Origin: Segetibacter sp.
GTDB taxonomy: Bacteria > Bacteroidota > Bacteroidia > Chitinophagales > Chitinophagaceae
Length of the DNA: 17,115 bases
Reading direction: 5' to 3'
NCBI GenBank assembly: GCA_030146445.1
Contig: JASLBT010000398.1
Span: forward strand, 1-17,115
Below are positions 1-7,922 of the stretch, piece after piece; the stretch's first letter is position 1; each line of letters opens with the position of its first letter. The position numbers and the translations under genes are program-made. The notes beneath the pieces are model-generated. The model had not been told where the DNA came from. It was given only the letters and a program-made list of their open reading frames with translations, and did not search any database.

Positions 1-2535
1 ATCGAATAGTGGCTCAACTACGTCCTCATTATCTTTGAGCGCACTGGTAGCGATACCACGGAGCGTTCCGCAATCCTCTTCAGTAATCACGACGTCCTGG
101 GCAACGTCAACCAAACGACGTGTCAGGTAACCGGCATCGGCAGTTTTCAGGGCCGTATCCGCAAGACCCTTACGGGCACCGTGGGTAGAAATGAAGTAAT
201 CCAATACGTTCAGTCCGCCTTTGAAGTTCGACAGGATCGGGTTTTCAATGATCTCGTTACCCGAGCTACCACTCTTACGTGGTTTTGCCATCAATCCCCT
301 TATACCTGCAAGCTGCTTAACCTGTTGCTTACTACCACGGGCACCACTATCGAGCATCATGTACACAGAGTTGAAACCTTGTTTGTCGGCTGCCATTTCG
401 CGGATCAGCGTCTCTGTAATACGGGTATCCACCCTCGACCAGATGTCGATGATACCGTTGTACCGCTCGTTATTGGTAATCAGACCCATATTGTAGTTAT
501 CCCAAACCTCGTCGACCTCGGTTTTCGCCTGGTCAAGTAATTGTTCTTTAACTGCCGGGATAATGAGGTCATTGATATTGAACGACAAGCCACCCTTGAA
601 TGCCATACGGAATCCAAGTGTTTTGATGTCATCCAGGAACTTCGCGGTTTTTGGAACGTCGGTGATTTTAATAATATCACCAATGATCTCACGAAGGCTC
701 TTCTTGGTAAGCAGTGCATTAACAAAACCCACCTCTTTCGGAACAAACTGGTTGAATAAAATTCTACCTACGGTTGTATCGATCAACTTGATACTTAGTT
801 CTCCTTTATCACTTCTAACCGTTGTTCTTACTTTAATATGTGCATGAAGATCGACCTGCTTCTCATTGTAAGCAATAATCACCTCTTCCATTGAGTAGAA
901 AGCCTTGCCTTCACCTTTAACCTTAACGTCTTCGGTGCTCTTTCTCCCTTTTGTGATATAGTACAGTCCGAGTACCATGTCCTGTGAAGGCAGGGTAATA
1001 GGCGTACCATTCTGAGGGTTCAGGATGTTGTGCGAAGAAAGCATCAGCAACTGTGCCTCGAGGATCGCAGCATGGCTCAATGGTACGTGTACCGCCATCT
1101 GGTCACCGTCGAAATCCGCGTTGAATGATGTTGTTACAAGCGGGTGAAGTTGTATCGCCTTACCTTCAATCAATCTCGGCTGGAATGCCTGGATTGACAA
1201 ACGGTGGAGGGTTGGGGCGCGGTTGAGCATGACCGGATGACCCTTAAGTATGTTCTCGAGGATATCCCAGATAACGGCCTCTTTCTTGTCTACAAGTTTC
1301 TTTGCAGACTTCACTGTTTTAACGATACCTCTTTCGATAAGTTTCCGAATAATAAACGGCTTAAACAGCTCAGCAGCCATATCCTTCGGCAAGCCGCACT
1401 CATGAATTTTCATTTCGGGGCCGACCACAATTACCGAACGACCAGAGTAGTCAACACGCTTACCAAGGAGGTTCTGACGGAAACGTCCCTGCTTTCCTTT
1501 AAGCACATCGCTCAGGGATTTTAATGCACGTCCACCCTCGGCTTTAACCGCGTTTGATTTACGTGAGTTATCGAACAAACTGTCGATTGCTTCCTGCAGC
1601 ATTCGCTTCTCGTTCCTAAGAATCACCTCGGGAGCCTTAATCTCCAACAAACGCTTCAAACGGTTGTTACGGATGATCACCCTACGGTAAAGGTCATTCA
1701 GGTCGGAAGAAGCAAAACGGCCACCGTCCAAAGGAACCAATGGGCGTAATTCCGGTGGAATAACAGGAATATATTGCATAACCATCCATTCAGGACGGTT
1801 GGTAATACGGGTATTTGCATCACGGAATGCTTCAACAACACTCAAACGCTTTAGCGCATCGGCTTTACGTTGTTGTGAAGTTTCATTTGCAGCGGCATTC
1901 CTGAGGTCAAATGAAAGCTGGTCGAGGTCGATACGTTGCAGCAGATCATGTACCGCTTCGGCACCCATCTTCGCTACAAATTTATTCGGATCCTCATCAG
2001 GAAGGTACTGGTTGTCTTTGGGTAAAGCATCCAATATATCCAGGTATTCTTCTTCTGTGAGCAGGTCACCAAAATTCTGACCTTTGTCGGCACGGATACC
2101 TGATTGAATAACCACGAAACGCTCGTAGTAAACAATCGTTTCCAATTTTTTTGAGCTCATTCCCAACAGGTAACCGATCTTATTGGGAAGAGATTTGAAA
2201 TACCAGATGTGCACAACGGGAACAACCAGTTTGATGTGTCCCATTCTTTCCCTACGCACCTTTTTCTCCGTTACTTCTACCCCACAACGATCGCAGACAA
2301 TTCCCTTGTAACGGATACGCTTATATTTTCCACATGCACATTCGTAATCCTTTACCGGACCAAAAATCCGCTCGCAAAACAGGCCATCTCTTTCAGGCTT
2401 GTACGTGCGATAGTTGATGGTCTCCGGCTTTAAAACTTCCCCATAGCTTTTTTCCAAAATGCTATCAGGTGAAGCCAATCCGATGGTTATTTTTGAAAAT
2501 GTAGGCCTCGGACGATTATCTTTTTTAATAGCCAT
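1..2535 (-). CDS. rpoC: DNA-directed RNA polymerase subunit beta-prime (5' part, runs off the left edge)
   Basis: This is the amino-terminal 845 codons of the beta-prime subunit, which carries the catalytic magnesium site of RNA polymerase. I translated it from an ATG at 2533-2535; the frame stays open to base 1, so the remaining part (several hundred residues, judging from family size) lies outside. The first zinc site is visible as C66, C68, C81 and C84. The catalytic signature NADFDGD is at residues 472-478, so D474, D476 and D478 chelate Mg2+. The segment FRQNLLGKRVDYSGRSVIV and a later EDCGT, where the second zinc site begins, are also typical. The start is MAIKKDNRPRP, preceded by A/T-rich sequence. 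rpoB lies 229 bp upstream, much further than in most bacteria, and no TAnnTTTG promoter is seen in that gap. rpoC therefore probably depends on readthrough from rpoB. Confidence 0.98.
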   Translation of the reverse strand, partial: MAIKKDNRPRPTFSKITIGLASPDSILEKSYGEVLKPETINYRTYKPERDGLFCERIFGPVKDYECACGKYKRIRYKGIVCDRCGVEVTEKKVRRERMGHIKLVVPVVHIWYFKSLPNKIGYLLGMSSKKLETIVYYERFVVIQSGIRADKGQNFGDLLTEEEYLDILDALPKDNQYLPDEDPNKFVAKMGAEAVHDLLQRIDLDQLSFDLRNAAANETSQQRKADALKRLSVVEAFRDANTRITNRPEWMVMQYIPVIPPELRPLVPLDGGRFASSDLNDLYRRVIIRNNRLKRLLEIKAPEVILRNEKRMLQEAIDSLFDNSRKSNAVKAEGGRALKSLSDVLKGKQGRFRQNLLGKRVDYSGRSVIVVGPEMKIHECGLPKDMAAELFKPFIIRKLIERGIVKTVKSAKKLVDKKEAVIWDILENILKGHPVMLNRAPTLHRLSIQAFQPRLIEGKAIQLHPLVTTSFNADFDGDQMAVHVPLSHAAILEAQLLMLSSHNILNPQNGTPITLPSQDMVLGLYYITKGRKSTEDVKVKGEGKAFYSMEEVIIAYNEKQVDLHAHIKVRTTVRSDKGELSIKLIDTTVGRILFNQFVPKEVGFVNALLTKKSLREIIGDIIKITDVPKTAKFLDDIKTLGFRMAFKGGLSFNINDLIIPAVKEQLLDQAKTEVDEVWDNYNMGLITNNERYNGIIDIWSRVDTRITETLIREMAADKQGFNSVYMMLDSGARGSKQQVKQLAGIRGLMAKPRKSGSSGNEIIENPILSNFKGGLNVLDYFISTHGARKGLADTALKTADAGYLTRRLVDVAQDVVITEEDCGTLRGIATSALKDNEDVVEPLFD

Positions 2536-2568
2536 ATCGTATTTACGAATTTAATTTTTTGTTACCGC

Positions 2569-2583
2569 CTTCAGTACTTTGAC
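2569..2583 (-). repeat. 15-nt leader element, copy in the rpoC leader
   Basis: On the minus strand this reads GTCAAAGTACTGAAG. It is identical to 6620-6634 in the rpoB leader. It ends 33 nt before the rpoC start codon. Its first bases form the 3' arm of a possible hairpin: GGTCAA at 2579-2584 pairs with TTGACC at 2622-2627, with a 37-nt loop. Function unknown; a shared cis-regulatory site for the two large polymerase subunits is the inference. Confidence 0.6.
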
Positions 2584-2711
2584 CAACATCGTTGCGTCGC
2601 ACACTTGAGCGTTCGATTCCGGGTCAACGGGCACCCGTGAAAATACATCCCAAACAAGGTCTCAACAATTGATACCAGGGAGATGTTTATAAACTGAGGA
2701 AAGAACTATTT

Positions 2712-2749
2712 AAAACAGGTAAAACCACCGGAGTGGCTTCACCTGTTTT
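2712..2749 (-). terminator. Very stable hairpin 15 nt after the rpoB stop codon (terminator or mRNA stabiliser)
   Basis: The minus-strand RNA has arms 2749-2733 and 2728-2712, giving 17 continuous base pairs including two G-U wobbles. The four-base loop UCCG is closed by C-G, a UNCG-type tetraloop, which is exceptionally stable. The outer stem is AAAACAGGU/ACCUGUUUU, so the U run lies inside the stem and is followed by AAAUAG rather than a long free U tract. The wobbles would be A-C mismatches in plus-strand RNA, which fixes the direction. It could be a partial terminator, a processing site or a 3' stabiliser for rpoB mRNA. Confidence 0.65.
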
Positions 2750-2764
2750 TATATGTAGGTTGGA

Positions 2765-5700
2765 CTAATCAAATTTCAGATCAAGACCCAAACCTCTTAA
2801 TTCATGAACCAACACATTGAATGACTCAGGAATACCGGCGCGTGGAATGTTTTCACCCTTCACAATTGCCTCATAAGTCTTCGCACGACCAATGATGTCA
2901 TCCGACTTAAGCGTGAGCAATTCCTGCAGGATGTTCGATGCACCATACGCCTCGAGTGCCCAAACCTCCATCTCACCGAAACGCTGACCACCGAATTGCG
3001 CCTTACCACCCAAAGGTTGTTGGGTAATCAAGCTGTATGGTCCGATAGAACGCGCGTGCATCTTATCGTCGACCATGTGGTGCAGTTTAATAATGTAGAT
3101 GATACCCACAGTGGCCTTCTGGTCAAAACGATCACCCGTTTCGCCGTCATACAGGTAAGTATGACCGAAGCTCGGGAGCCCTGCTTCATTGATCTTATCG
3201 GCGATTTCTTCGGTAGTTGCACCGTCAAAGATCGGCGTCGCAAAACGAACACCCAACTTTTCACCGGCCCATCCGAGTACAGTTTCGTAGATCTGTCCCA
3301 GGTTCATACGGCTTGGTACACCGAGTGGGTTCAGGACGATATCAACCGGTGTTCCATCCTCAAGGAAAGGCATGTCCTCAGCACGAACGATCTTTGCCAC
3401 AATACCTTTATTTCCGTGACGTCCCGCCATCTTATCACCAACTTTCAGTTTACGCTTTACAGCCATGTAAACCTTTGCAAGTTTCAGAACACCTGCTGGT
3501 AACTCATCACCGATAGAGATGTTGAACTTCTCACGCTTGTACCGACCGAGTTCTTCGTTGTACTTAATGTTATAGTTGTGCAACAGGGTATTAATCTGAT
3601 CATCAACTTTAGCGTCACCTGTCCAACCCAACGGATTAACATTCTGGAAGTCGATCTGCGAAAGGTTCTTTTGGTTGAACTTCGCTCCCTTTCCTATCAA
3701 AACCTCACCGAAGTTATTGCTTACGCCTTGCGAAGGTCTGTCTTTAACAAGGGTCTGCAGTTTTTCGAGAAGCACCTCAAGAATGTCCGCCTCATTTTTC
3801 TCGTGAACCTTTTCAATCTTTTCCAGAATCGCCTTCTCACGAACCTTTGTGTTCTTATCTTTCTTAGCTCTCTGGAACAGTTTTTTATCTATTACAACAC
3901 CCTCGGTTCCGCTTGGCGCCTTCAAAGAGGCATCTTTTGCATCGCCGGCTTTATCACCGAAGATCGCACGCAACAATTTTTCCTCCGGTGTCGGATCGCT
4001 CTCTCCTTTTGGAGTGATCTTACCGATAATGATATCACCTTCTTTAATCTGTGCTCCAATCCGGATGATACCGTGTTCGTCGAGGTCCTTCGTTGCTTCT
4101 TCAGAAACGTTAGGGATATCGGGAGTTAATTCCTCTTCACCGAGTTTGGTATCCCTTACTTCAAGTTCAAACTCTTCGATGTGCACGGATGTAAACCAAT
4201 CCTCACGAACCACTTTTTCGTTGATTACGATTGCATCCTCGAAGTTGTAGCCCTTCCATGGCATGAAGGCCACTTTCAGGTTTCTGCCAAGGGCAAGCTC
4301 TCCGTCGCGAGTTGCGTAACCCTCGGTGAGAAAATCTCCCTCTTTTACAATCTGTCCTTTCTTAACGGAAGGACGAAGGTTGATACAGGTTGCCTGGTTT
4401 GTTTTGATGAACTTGGTAAGCTTATAAACCACCAGGTCCTCTTCAAAAGAAACAAGCTTTTGTTGTTCGTTGCGCTTATATCTAACGTGGATCTCTTTTG
4501 CGTCCACGAATTCAACAATGCCATCTCCTTCAGCATGTATTTGTATACGTGCGTCGCGGGCTGCCTTACCTTCAAGTCCGGTACCAACGATTGGCACTTC
4601 GGGCCGGATCAGTGGTACTGCCTGGCGTTGCATGTTTGATCCCATCAGGGCACGGTTCGCATCATCATGCTCAAGGAACGGGATAAGGGAAGCACTCAAG
4701 CCTACGATTTGGTTAGGAGCAACGTCCATGTACTCCACTTCACCTTTATCAAGAATCGGGAAGTCACCGGTTTGACGGCTTACGACCCTATCCTCAGCAA
4801 ACTCACTTTTATCATTCAGGGGCGAACTTGCCTGGGCGATCTTTTTCAGATCTTCTTCTTCAGCGCTCAGGAAAGTCAGGGTTTTCATATCCACTTTACC
4901 ATTGTTCACTTTATGGTAAGGTGTTTCAATAAAGCCCATCTCATTGATCTTTGCGTGAACACAAAGAGTCGAGATCAAACCAATGTTTGGTCCTTCCGGG
5001 GTTTCGATTGTACACAAACGGCCGTAGTGGCTATAGTGAACGTCGCGTACCTCAAAACCTGCTCTTTCACGACTTAAGCCGCCGGGTCCGAGTGCTGAGA
5101 TACGTCTTTTGTGGGTAATTTCACTTAACGGATTCGTCTGGTCAAGGAACTGCGAAAGCTGGGAAGTACCAAAAAACGAGTTGATTACAGAGGAAAGCGT
5201 CCTCGCATTAATCAGGTCAACCGGTGTAAACACCTCGTTGTCCCTAACGTTCATTCTTTCACGAATAGTACGCGCCATCCGAGCAAGACCCACACCAAAT
5301 TGGGCATACAACTGCTCTCCTACGGTACGAACACGACGATTGCTCAGGTGATCAATATCATCAATCTCAGCCTTACTGTTGGTTAAACGAACCAGGTATT
5401 TAATAATCTCTATAATGTCTTCCTTAGTAAGCACTTTTTTCTCAATCGGGAAGCCTAAACCAAGTTTCCTGTTGATTTTATAACGACCAACTTCGCCAAG
5501 GTCGTAACGCTTGTCACTGAAGAATAATTTGTCGATGATACCGCGTGCCGTTTCGTTATCGGGTGCATCTGCTCCCCTCAACTGACGGTAAATGTGCTGA
5601 ACAGCTTCAAGTTCACTGTTACTGGTATCTTTATTCAGGGTGTTGTAAATGATAGAATAGTCACCGCTCATTTCTTCCTTCTGGATGAACACACTCTTAA

Positions 5701-6568
5701 CATCCATCTCGCTGATGGTTGCAATTGCGCTTTCATCAAGAATGGTATCACGCTCCATTACCACCTCGTTCCGCTCGATAGACACAACCTCACCGGTATC
5801 TTCGTCAACAAAGTCTTCAACCCAGGTGCGAAGAACACGGGCAGCAAGTTTCTTACCTAAGAAATTCTCAAGTTGCTTGGCTTCCGCTTTTACTTCGTCG
5901 GCCATTCCGAAAAGTTCAAGGATGTCTTTATCGGTTTCAAAGCCAATAGACCGGAGTAGGGTTGTTACAGGAAACTTCTTTTTCCTGTCGATGTACGCAT
6001 ACATGACATTGTTAATGTCTGTTGCAAACTCCATCCATGCACCCTTGAAAGGAATAACACGGGCAGAGTATATTTTTGTTCCGTTCGGGTGAACAGACTG
6101 ACCGAAAAATACACCAGGTGAACGGTGCAGCTGACTTACCACCACGCGTTCTGCACCATTGATAACAAAGGTGCCTCTCGGCGTCATATAAGGAATATTA
6201 CCCAGGAATACATCCTGAACAATAGTTTGAAAATCGACGTGCTCCTCATCATTACAGCTGAGCCTCAACTTAGCCTTCAGAGGAACAGCATATGTTAATC
6301 CCCTTTCCATACATTCATCGATAGAATACCTGGGGGGATCGATAAAATAATCAAGAAACTCCAGCATAAAGATGTTGCGGGTGTCGTTGATAGGAAAATT
6401 TTCCTTGAACACGCGGAACAACCCCTCTACGTTACGCTTATCTGGCGTAGTTTCGAGCTGAAAGAAGTCTTGAAATGATTGTAACTGAATGTCGAGTAGG
6501 TCAGGAGTTTCAGACAAATTTTTAATTTTTCCGAAACTGACCCTGTTCTGAACTTTAGTTGAGGACAT
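2765..6568 (-). CDS. rpoB: DNA-directed RNA polymerase subunit beta
   Basis: This encodes the complete beta subunit, 1267 aa, the usual size in Bacteroidota. It starts MSSTKVQNRVSFGKI at the ATG 6566-6568 and ends GLDLKFD with TAG. The rifampicin-binding region spans about residues 468-497. D476, H486 and S491 correspond to E. coli D516, H526 and S531, so the pocket looks of the sensitive type. The active-centre segment GDKMAGRHGNKG is at 1044-1055, with K1046 and K1054 contacting the initiating nucleotides in characterised enzymes. Residues about 897-960 form a highly charged, helix-rich stretch in the area where lineage-specific inserts occur. The carboxy end contains GGKAQFGGQRFGEMEVWALEAYGA, which contacts beta-prime. 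Upstream lies a dedicated promoter and a leader of about 130 nt, so it is not simply the tail of the rplJL operon. Confidence 0.99.
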   Translation of the reverse strand: MSSTKVQNRVSFGKIKNLSETPDLLDIQLQSFQDFFQLETTPDKRNVEGLFRVFKENFPINDTRNIFMLEFLDYFIDPPRYSIDECMERGLTYAVPLKAKLRLSCNDEEHVDFQTIVQDVFLGNIPYMTPRGTFVINGAERVVVSQLHRSPGVFFGQSVHPNGTKIYSARVIPFKGAWMEFATDINNVMYAYIDRKKKFPVTTLLRSIGFETDKDILELFGMADEVKAEAKQLENFLGKKLAARVLRTWVEDFVDEDTGEVVSIERNEVVMERDTILDESAIATISEMDVKSVFIQKEEMSGDYSIIYNTLNKDTSNSELEAVQHIYRQLRGADAPDNETARGIIDKLFFSDKRYDLGEVGRYKINRKLGLGFPIEKKVLTKEDIIEIIKYLVRLTNSKAEIDDIDHLSNRRVRTVGEQLYAQFGVGLARMARTIRERMNVRDNEVFTPVDLINARTLSSVINSFFGTSQLSQFLDQTNPLSEITHKRRISALGPGGLSRERAGFEVRDVHYSHYGRLCTIETPEGPNIGLISTLCVHAKINEMGFIETPYHKVNNGKVDMKTLTFLSAEEEDLKKIAQASSPLNDKSEFAEDRVVSRQTGDFPILDKGEVEYMDVAPNQIVGLSASLIPFLEHDDANRALMGSNMQRQAVPLIRPEVPIVGTGLEGKAARDARIQIHAEGDGIVEFVDAKEIHVRYKRNEQQKLVSFEEDLVVYKLTKFIKTNQATCINLRPSVKKGQIVKEGDFLTEGYATRDGELALGRNLKVAFMPWKGYNFEDAIVINEKVVREDWFTSVHIEEFELEVRDTKLGEEELTPDIPNVSEEATKDLDEHGIIRIGAQIKEGDIIIGKITPKGESDPTPEEKLLRAIFGDKAGDAKDASLKAPSGTEGVVIDKKLFQRAKKDKNTKVREKAILEKIEKVHEKNEADILEVLLEKLQTLVKDRPSQGVSNNFGEVLIGKGAKFNQKNLSQIDFQNVNPLGWTGDAKVDDQINTLLHNYNIKYNEELGRYKREKFNISIGDELPAGVLKLAKVYMAVKRKLKVGDKMAGRHGNKGIVAKIVRAEDMPFLEDGTPVDIVLNPLGVPSRMNLGQIYETVLGWAGEKLGVRFATPIFDGATTEEIADKINEAGLPSFGHTYLYDGETGDRFDQKATVGIIYIIKLHHMVDDKMHARSIGPYSLITQQPLGGKAQFGGQRFGEMEVWALEAYGASNILQELLTLKSDDIIGRAKTYEAIVKGENIPRAGIPESFNVLVHELRGLGLDLKFD

Positions 6569-6592
6569 ATTTTATTTTAACCGGTTTTAATC

Positions 6593-6623
6593 AAAAAATC
6601 CGAAGAACGACAAGACGTTCTTC
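6593..6623 (-). terminator. Candidate attenuator hairpin in the rpoB leader
   Basis: Minus-strand RNA: GAAGAACG (6623-6616), 6-nt loop, CGUUCUUC (6609-6602), then GGA and six U (6598-6593). This has the layout of an intrinsic terminator, placed 24 nt before the rpoB start codon and downstream of the predicted promoter. The 5' arm overlaps the last four bases of the shared 15-nt element, so a factor or structure occupying that element could compete with the hairpin. No ATG occurs on this strand in the leader (6569-6700), so a leader peptide starting with ATG is unlikely. Confidence 0.55.
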
Positions 6624-6634
6624 AGTACTTTGAC
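6620..6634 (-). repeat. 15-nt leader element, copy in the rpoB leader
   Basis: Reads GTCAAAGTACTGAAG on the minus strand, identical to 2569-2583. It lies directly after a small hairpin (AATCAA 6658-6653 with TTGATT 6640-6635, 12-nt loop), and its last four bases belong to the attenuator-like stem 6602-6623. The neighbouring hairpins differ in sequence between the two leaders, so the conservation is of the box itself. Confidence 0.6.
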
Positions 6635-6706
6635 AATCAACGTGTTAGTAAATTGATTATCAAGTCTCTAAATGATTTCGCTAACTAGCCTGAAATTAAA
6701 GGAACG

Positions 6707-6736
6707 CAAAGGTAAGATAGTAGTAGTACACACAAA
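6707..6736 (-). promoter_or_regulatory. Bacteroidota-type promoter for rpoB
   Basis: On the minus strand TTTG (6736-6733), an 18-nt spacer, then TACCTTTG (6714-6707), an exact fit to the -33 TTTG / -7 TAnnTTTG consensus of the phylum's primary sigma factor. Transcription would start near 6700, leaving a leader of about 130 nt. It lies just after the rplL terminator, which fits an independent rpoB transcription unit. Confidence 0.75.
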
Positions 6737-6780
6737 AAACAATTTTATCCCATTTTAATTAATTGGGATAAACAAACGTT

Positions 6781-6820
6781 AAAACAAAAAAACGAAAGGC
6801 CGGTTGAAAAACCGGCCTTT
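6781..6820 (-). terminator. Intrinsic terminator after rplL
   Basis: A perfect 11-bp stem AAAGGCCGGTT / AACCGGCCTTT (6820-6810 with 6805-6795) with a 4-nt loop is followed on the minus strand by CG, seven T, G and four T. It begins 19 nt after the rplL stop codon and closes the rplK-rplA-rplJ-rplL unit before the rpoB promoter. Confidence 0.93.
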
Positions 6821-6839
6821 GATAAATCTCTATAAAAGA

Positions 6840-7217
6840 TTACTTCACTTCAACATCAGCACCCGCTTCTTTCAGTTTAGCTACGATGTCATCTGCTTCT
6901 GCTTTAGGGATACCTTCTTTGATAGGTTTTGGTGCACCATCAACAAGGTCTTTCGCTTCTTTCAAACCAAGGCCAGTCAGATCTTTTACGATCTTTACAA
7001 CCTGAAGTTTGTTAGCGCCACCGCTTTTAAGCACAACATCAAATGCTGTCTTTTCTTCAGCAGCAGGAGCAGCACCGGCAGCAGGGCCAGCAGCTACAGC
7101 TACAGCAGCAGCAGCAGGTTCGATGCCGTATGTGTCTTTCAAAATTTTTGCGAGTTCATTAACCTCTTTTACGGTTAAGTTCACGAGTTGTTCTGCGAAT
7201 GCATTTAAATCTGCCAT
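6840..7217 (-). CDS. rplL: 50S ribosomal protein bL12 (L7/L12)
   Basis: This is the stalk protein of the large subunit, present as dimers on L10, which recruits and stimulates translational GTPases such as the EF-Tu encoded in this window. It is 125 aa, close to the family length. The amino-terminal dimerisation helices cover about residues 1-33. An alanine/proline/glycine-rich flexible hinge covers about 34-54. The globular carboxy domain carries the conserved run LTGLGLKEAKDLVDGAPKPIK that contacts GTPases. It lies 104 bp after rplJ and is followed immediately by a strong terminator. The start MADLNAF is preceded by A-rich sequence with no Shine-Dalgarno. Confidence 0.98.
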   Translation of the reverse strand: MADLNAFAEQLVNLTVKEVNELAKILKDTYGIEPAAAAVAVAAGPAAGAAPAAEEKTAFDVVLKSGGANKLQVVKIVKDLTGLGLKEAKDLVDGAPKPIKEGIPKAEADDIVAKLKEAGADVEVK

Positions 7218-7231
7218 TGTTTCAAATTTTT

Positions 7232-7301
7232 TCCGCCTTCATTGCCTGTGCTCCGGCGGATATATTAAAAAAATTTGGGTATCGGCTCCCAGGCTTGAGC
7301 C
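7232..7301 (-). promoter_or_regulatory. Two small hairpins in the rplJ-rplL gap
   Basis: Minus-strand RNA can form GGCUC/GAGCC (7301-7297 with 7288-7284), followed about 10 nt later by a run of seven U. It can also form UCCGCC/GGCGGA (7260-7255 with 7237-7232). The first could weakly attenuate and the second sits 14 nt before the rplL start. Stems are only 5-6 bp, so the evidence is weak. Confidence 0.3.
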
Positions 7302-7321
7302 AATAAGTTGAATACGATATT

Positions 7322-7855
7322 TTATTCTGCTTGTCCGCGATCTTCAAGCGCTTTAATGAGGCTGGCAAGTTTACCACCTGCATTAAGACCACTGATAACA
7401 TTTTTGGCGGGAGATTGCAATAATCCGATGATTTCGCCGATAAGGTCTTGCTTGCTCTTGAGGGTTTTAAGTGCCTCAAGCTGATCGTCACCTACAAACA
7501 CAGCTGTGTCGATAAATGCGGCTTTCAAAACAGGTTTATCGCCTTTATTGTCAGTGCGGAAGCTGCTGATAATCATCGCAGGCTCCTTTGCATTTTCGCT
7601 AAACAATAGGGCGGTTACTCCATTAAGGCTGTCAAAAACACCTGAATACCTTGCAGAGTCAATTCCTTCCAGTGCTTTACGGATAAGCGTGTTCTTTGCA
7701 ACCTTCATTTCTACGTTCTTGTCGAAACAAATCCGGCGCAATTTATTCACCTGGGCAACGCTTAGTGCCTCAGTGTTGGTAATGTAAAAGTTGTTATATT
7801 GATTGAACTTCTCTTTGAGAACTTCAATGGCTTCATTTTTTTGATCTTTAGTCAT
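7322..7855 (-). CDS. rplJ: 50S ribosomal protein uL10
   Basis: This is the stalk base protein, 177 aa. Its amino domain binds 23S rRNA next to L11 and its carboxy-terminal helix holds the L12 dimers. It starts MTKDQKNEAIEVLKEKF, the usual L10 opening. The core contains VAKNTLIRKALE, a standard rRNA-contact segment, and GVTALLFSENAKEPA. The carboxy end (about residues 130-177) is the predicted L12-binding helix. It sits between rplA (67-bp gap) and rplL (104-bp gap), the standard order. L10 with L12 is a known autoregulator in other bacteria. The 67-bp gap upstream can form only a short bulged stem here, so I do not claim an L10 leader motif. Confidence 0.98.
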   Translation of the reverse strand: MTKDQKNEAIEVLKEKFNQYNNFYITNTEALSVAQVNKLRRICFDKNVEMKVAKNTLIRKALEGIDSARYSGVFDSLNGVTALLFSENAKEPAMIISSFRTDNKGDKPVLKAAFIDTAVFVGDDQLEALKTLKSKQDLIGEIIGLLQSPAKNVISGLNAGGKLASLIKALEDRGQAE

Positions 7856-7922
7856 GACGCTATGTTTGTGTTCAGCGATAGAGTACCGTCAGGAATACAG
7901 TACCTCAATCCCGCCCAACGCT

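Noticed and set aside
2996..6092. Many plus-strand open frames of 80-180 codons opposite rpoB
   Set aside because: They are antisense shadows of the highly conserved rpoB frame, with no family resemblance or start signals.
7856..7922. L10-type autoregulatory leader before rplJ
   Set aside because: Only a 6-bp bulged stem (GAGGTAC with GTACTC) is possible and I could not match the kink-turn features of known L10 leaders.
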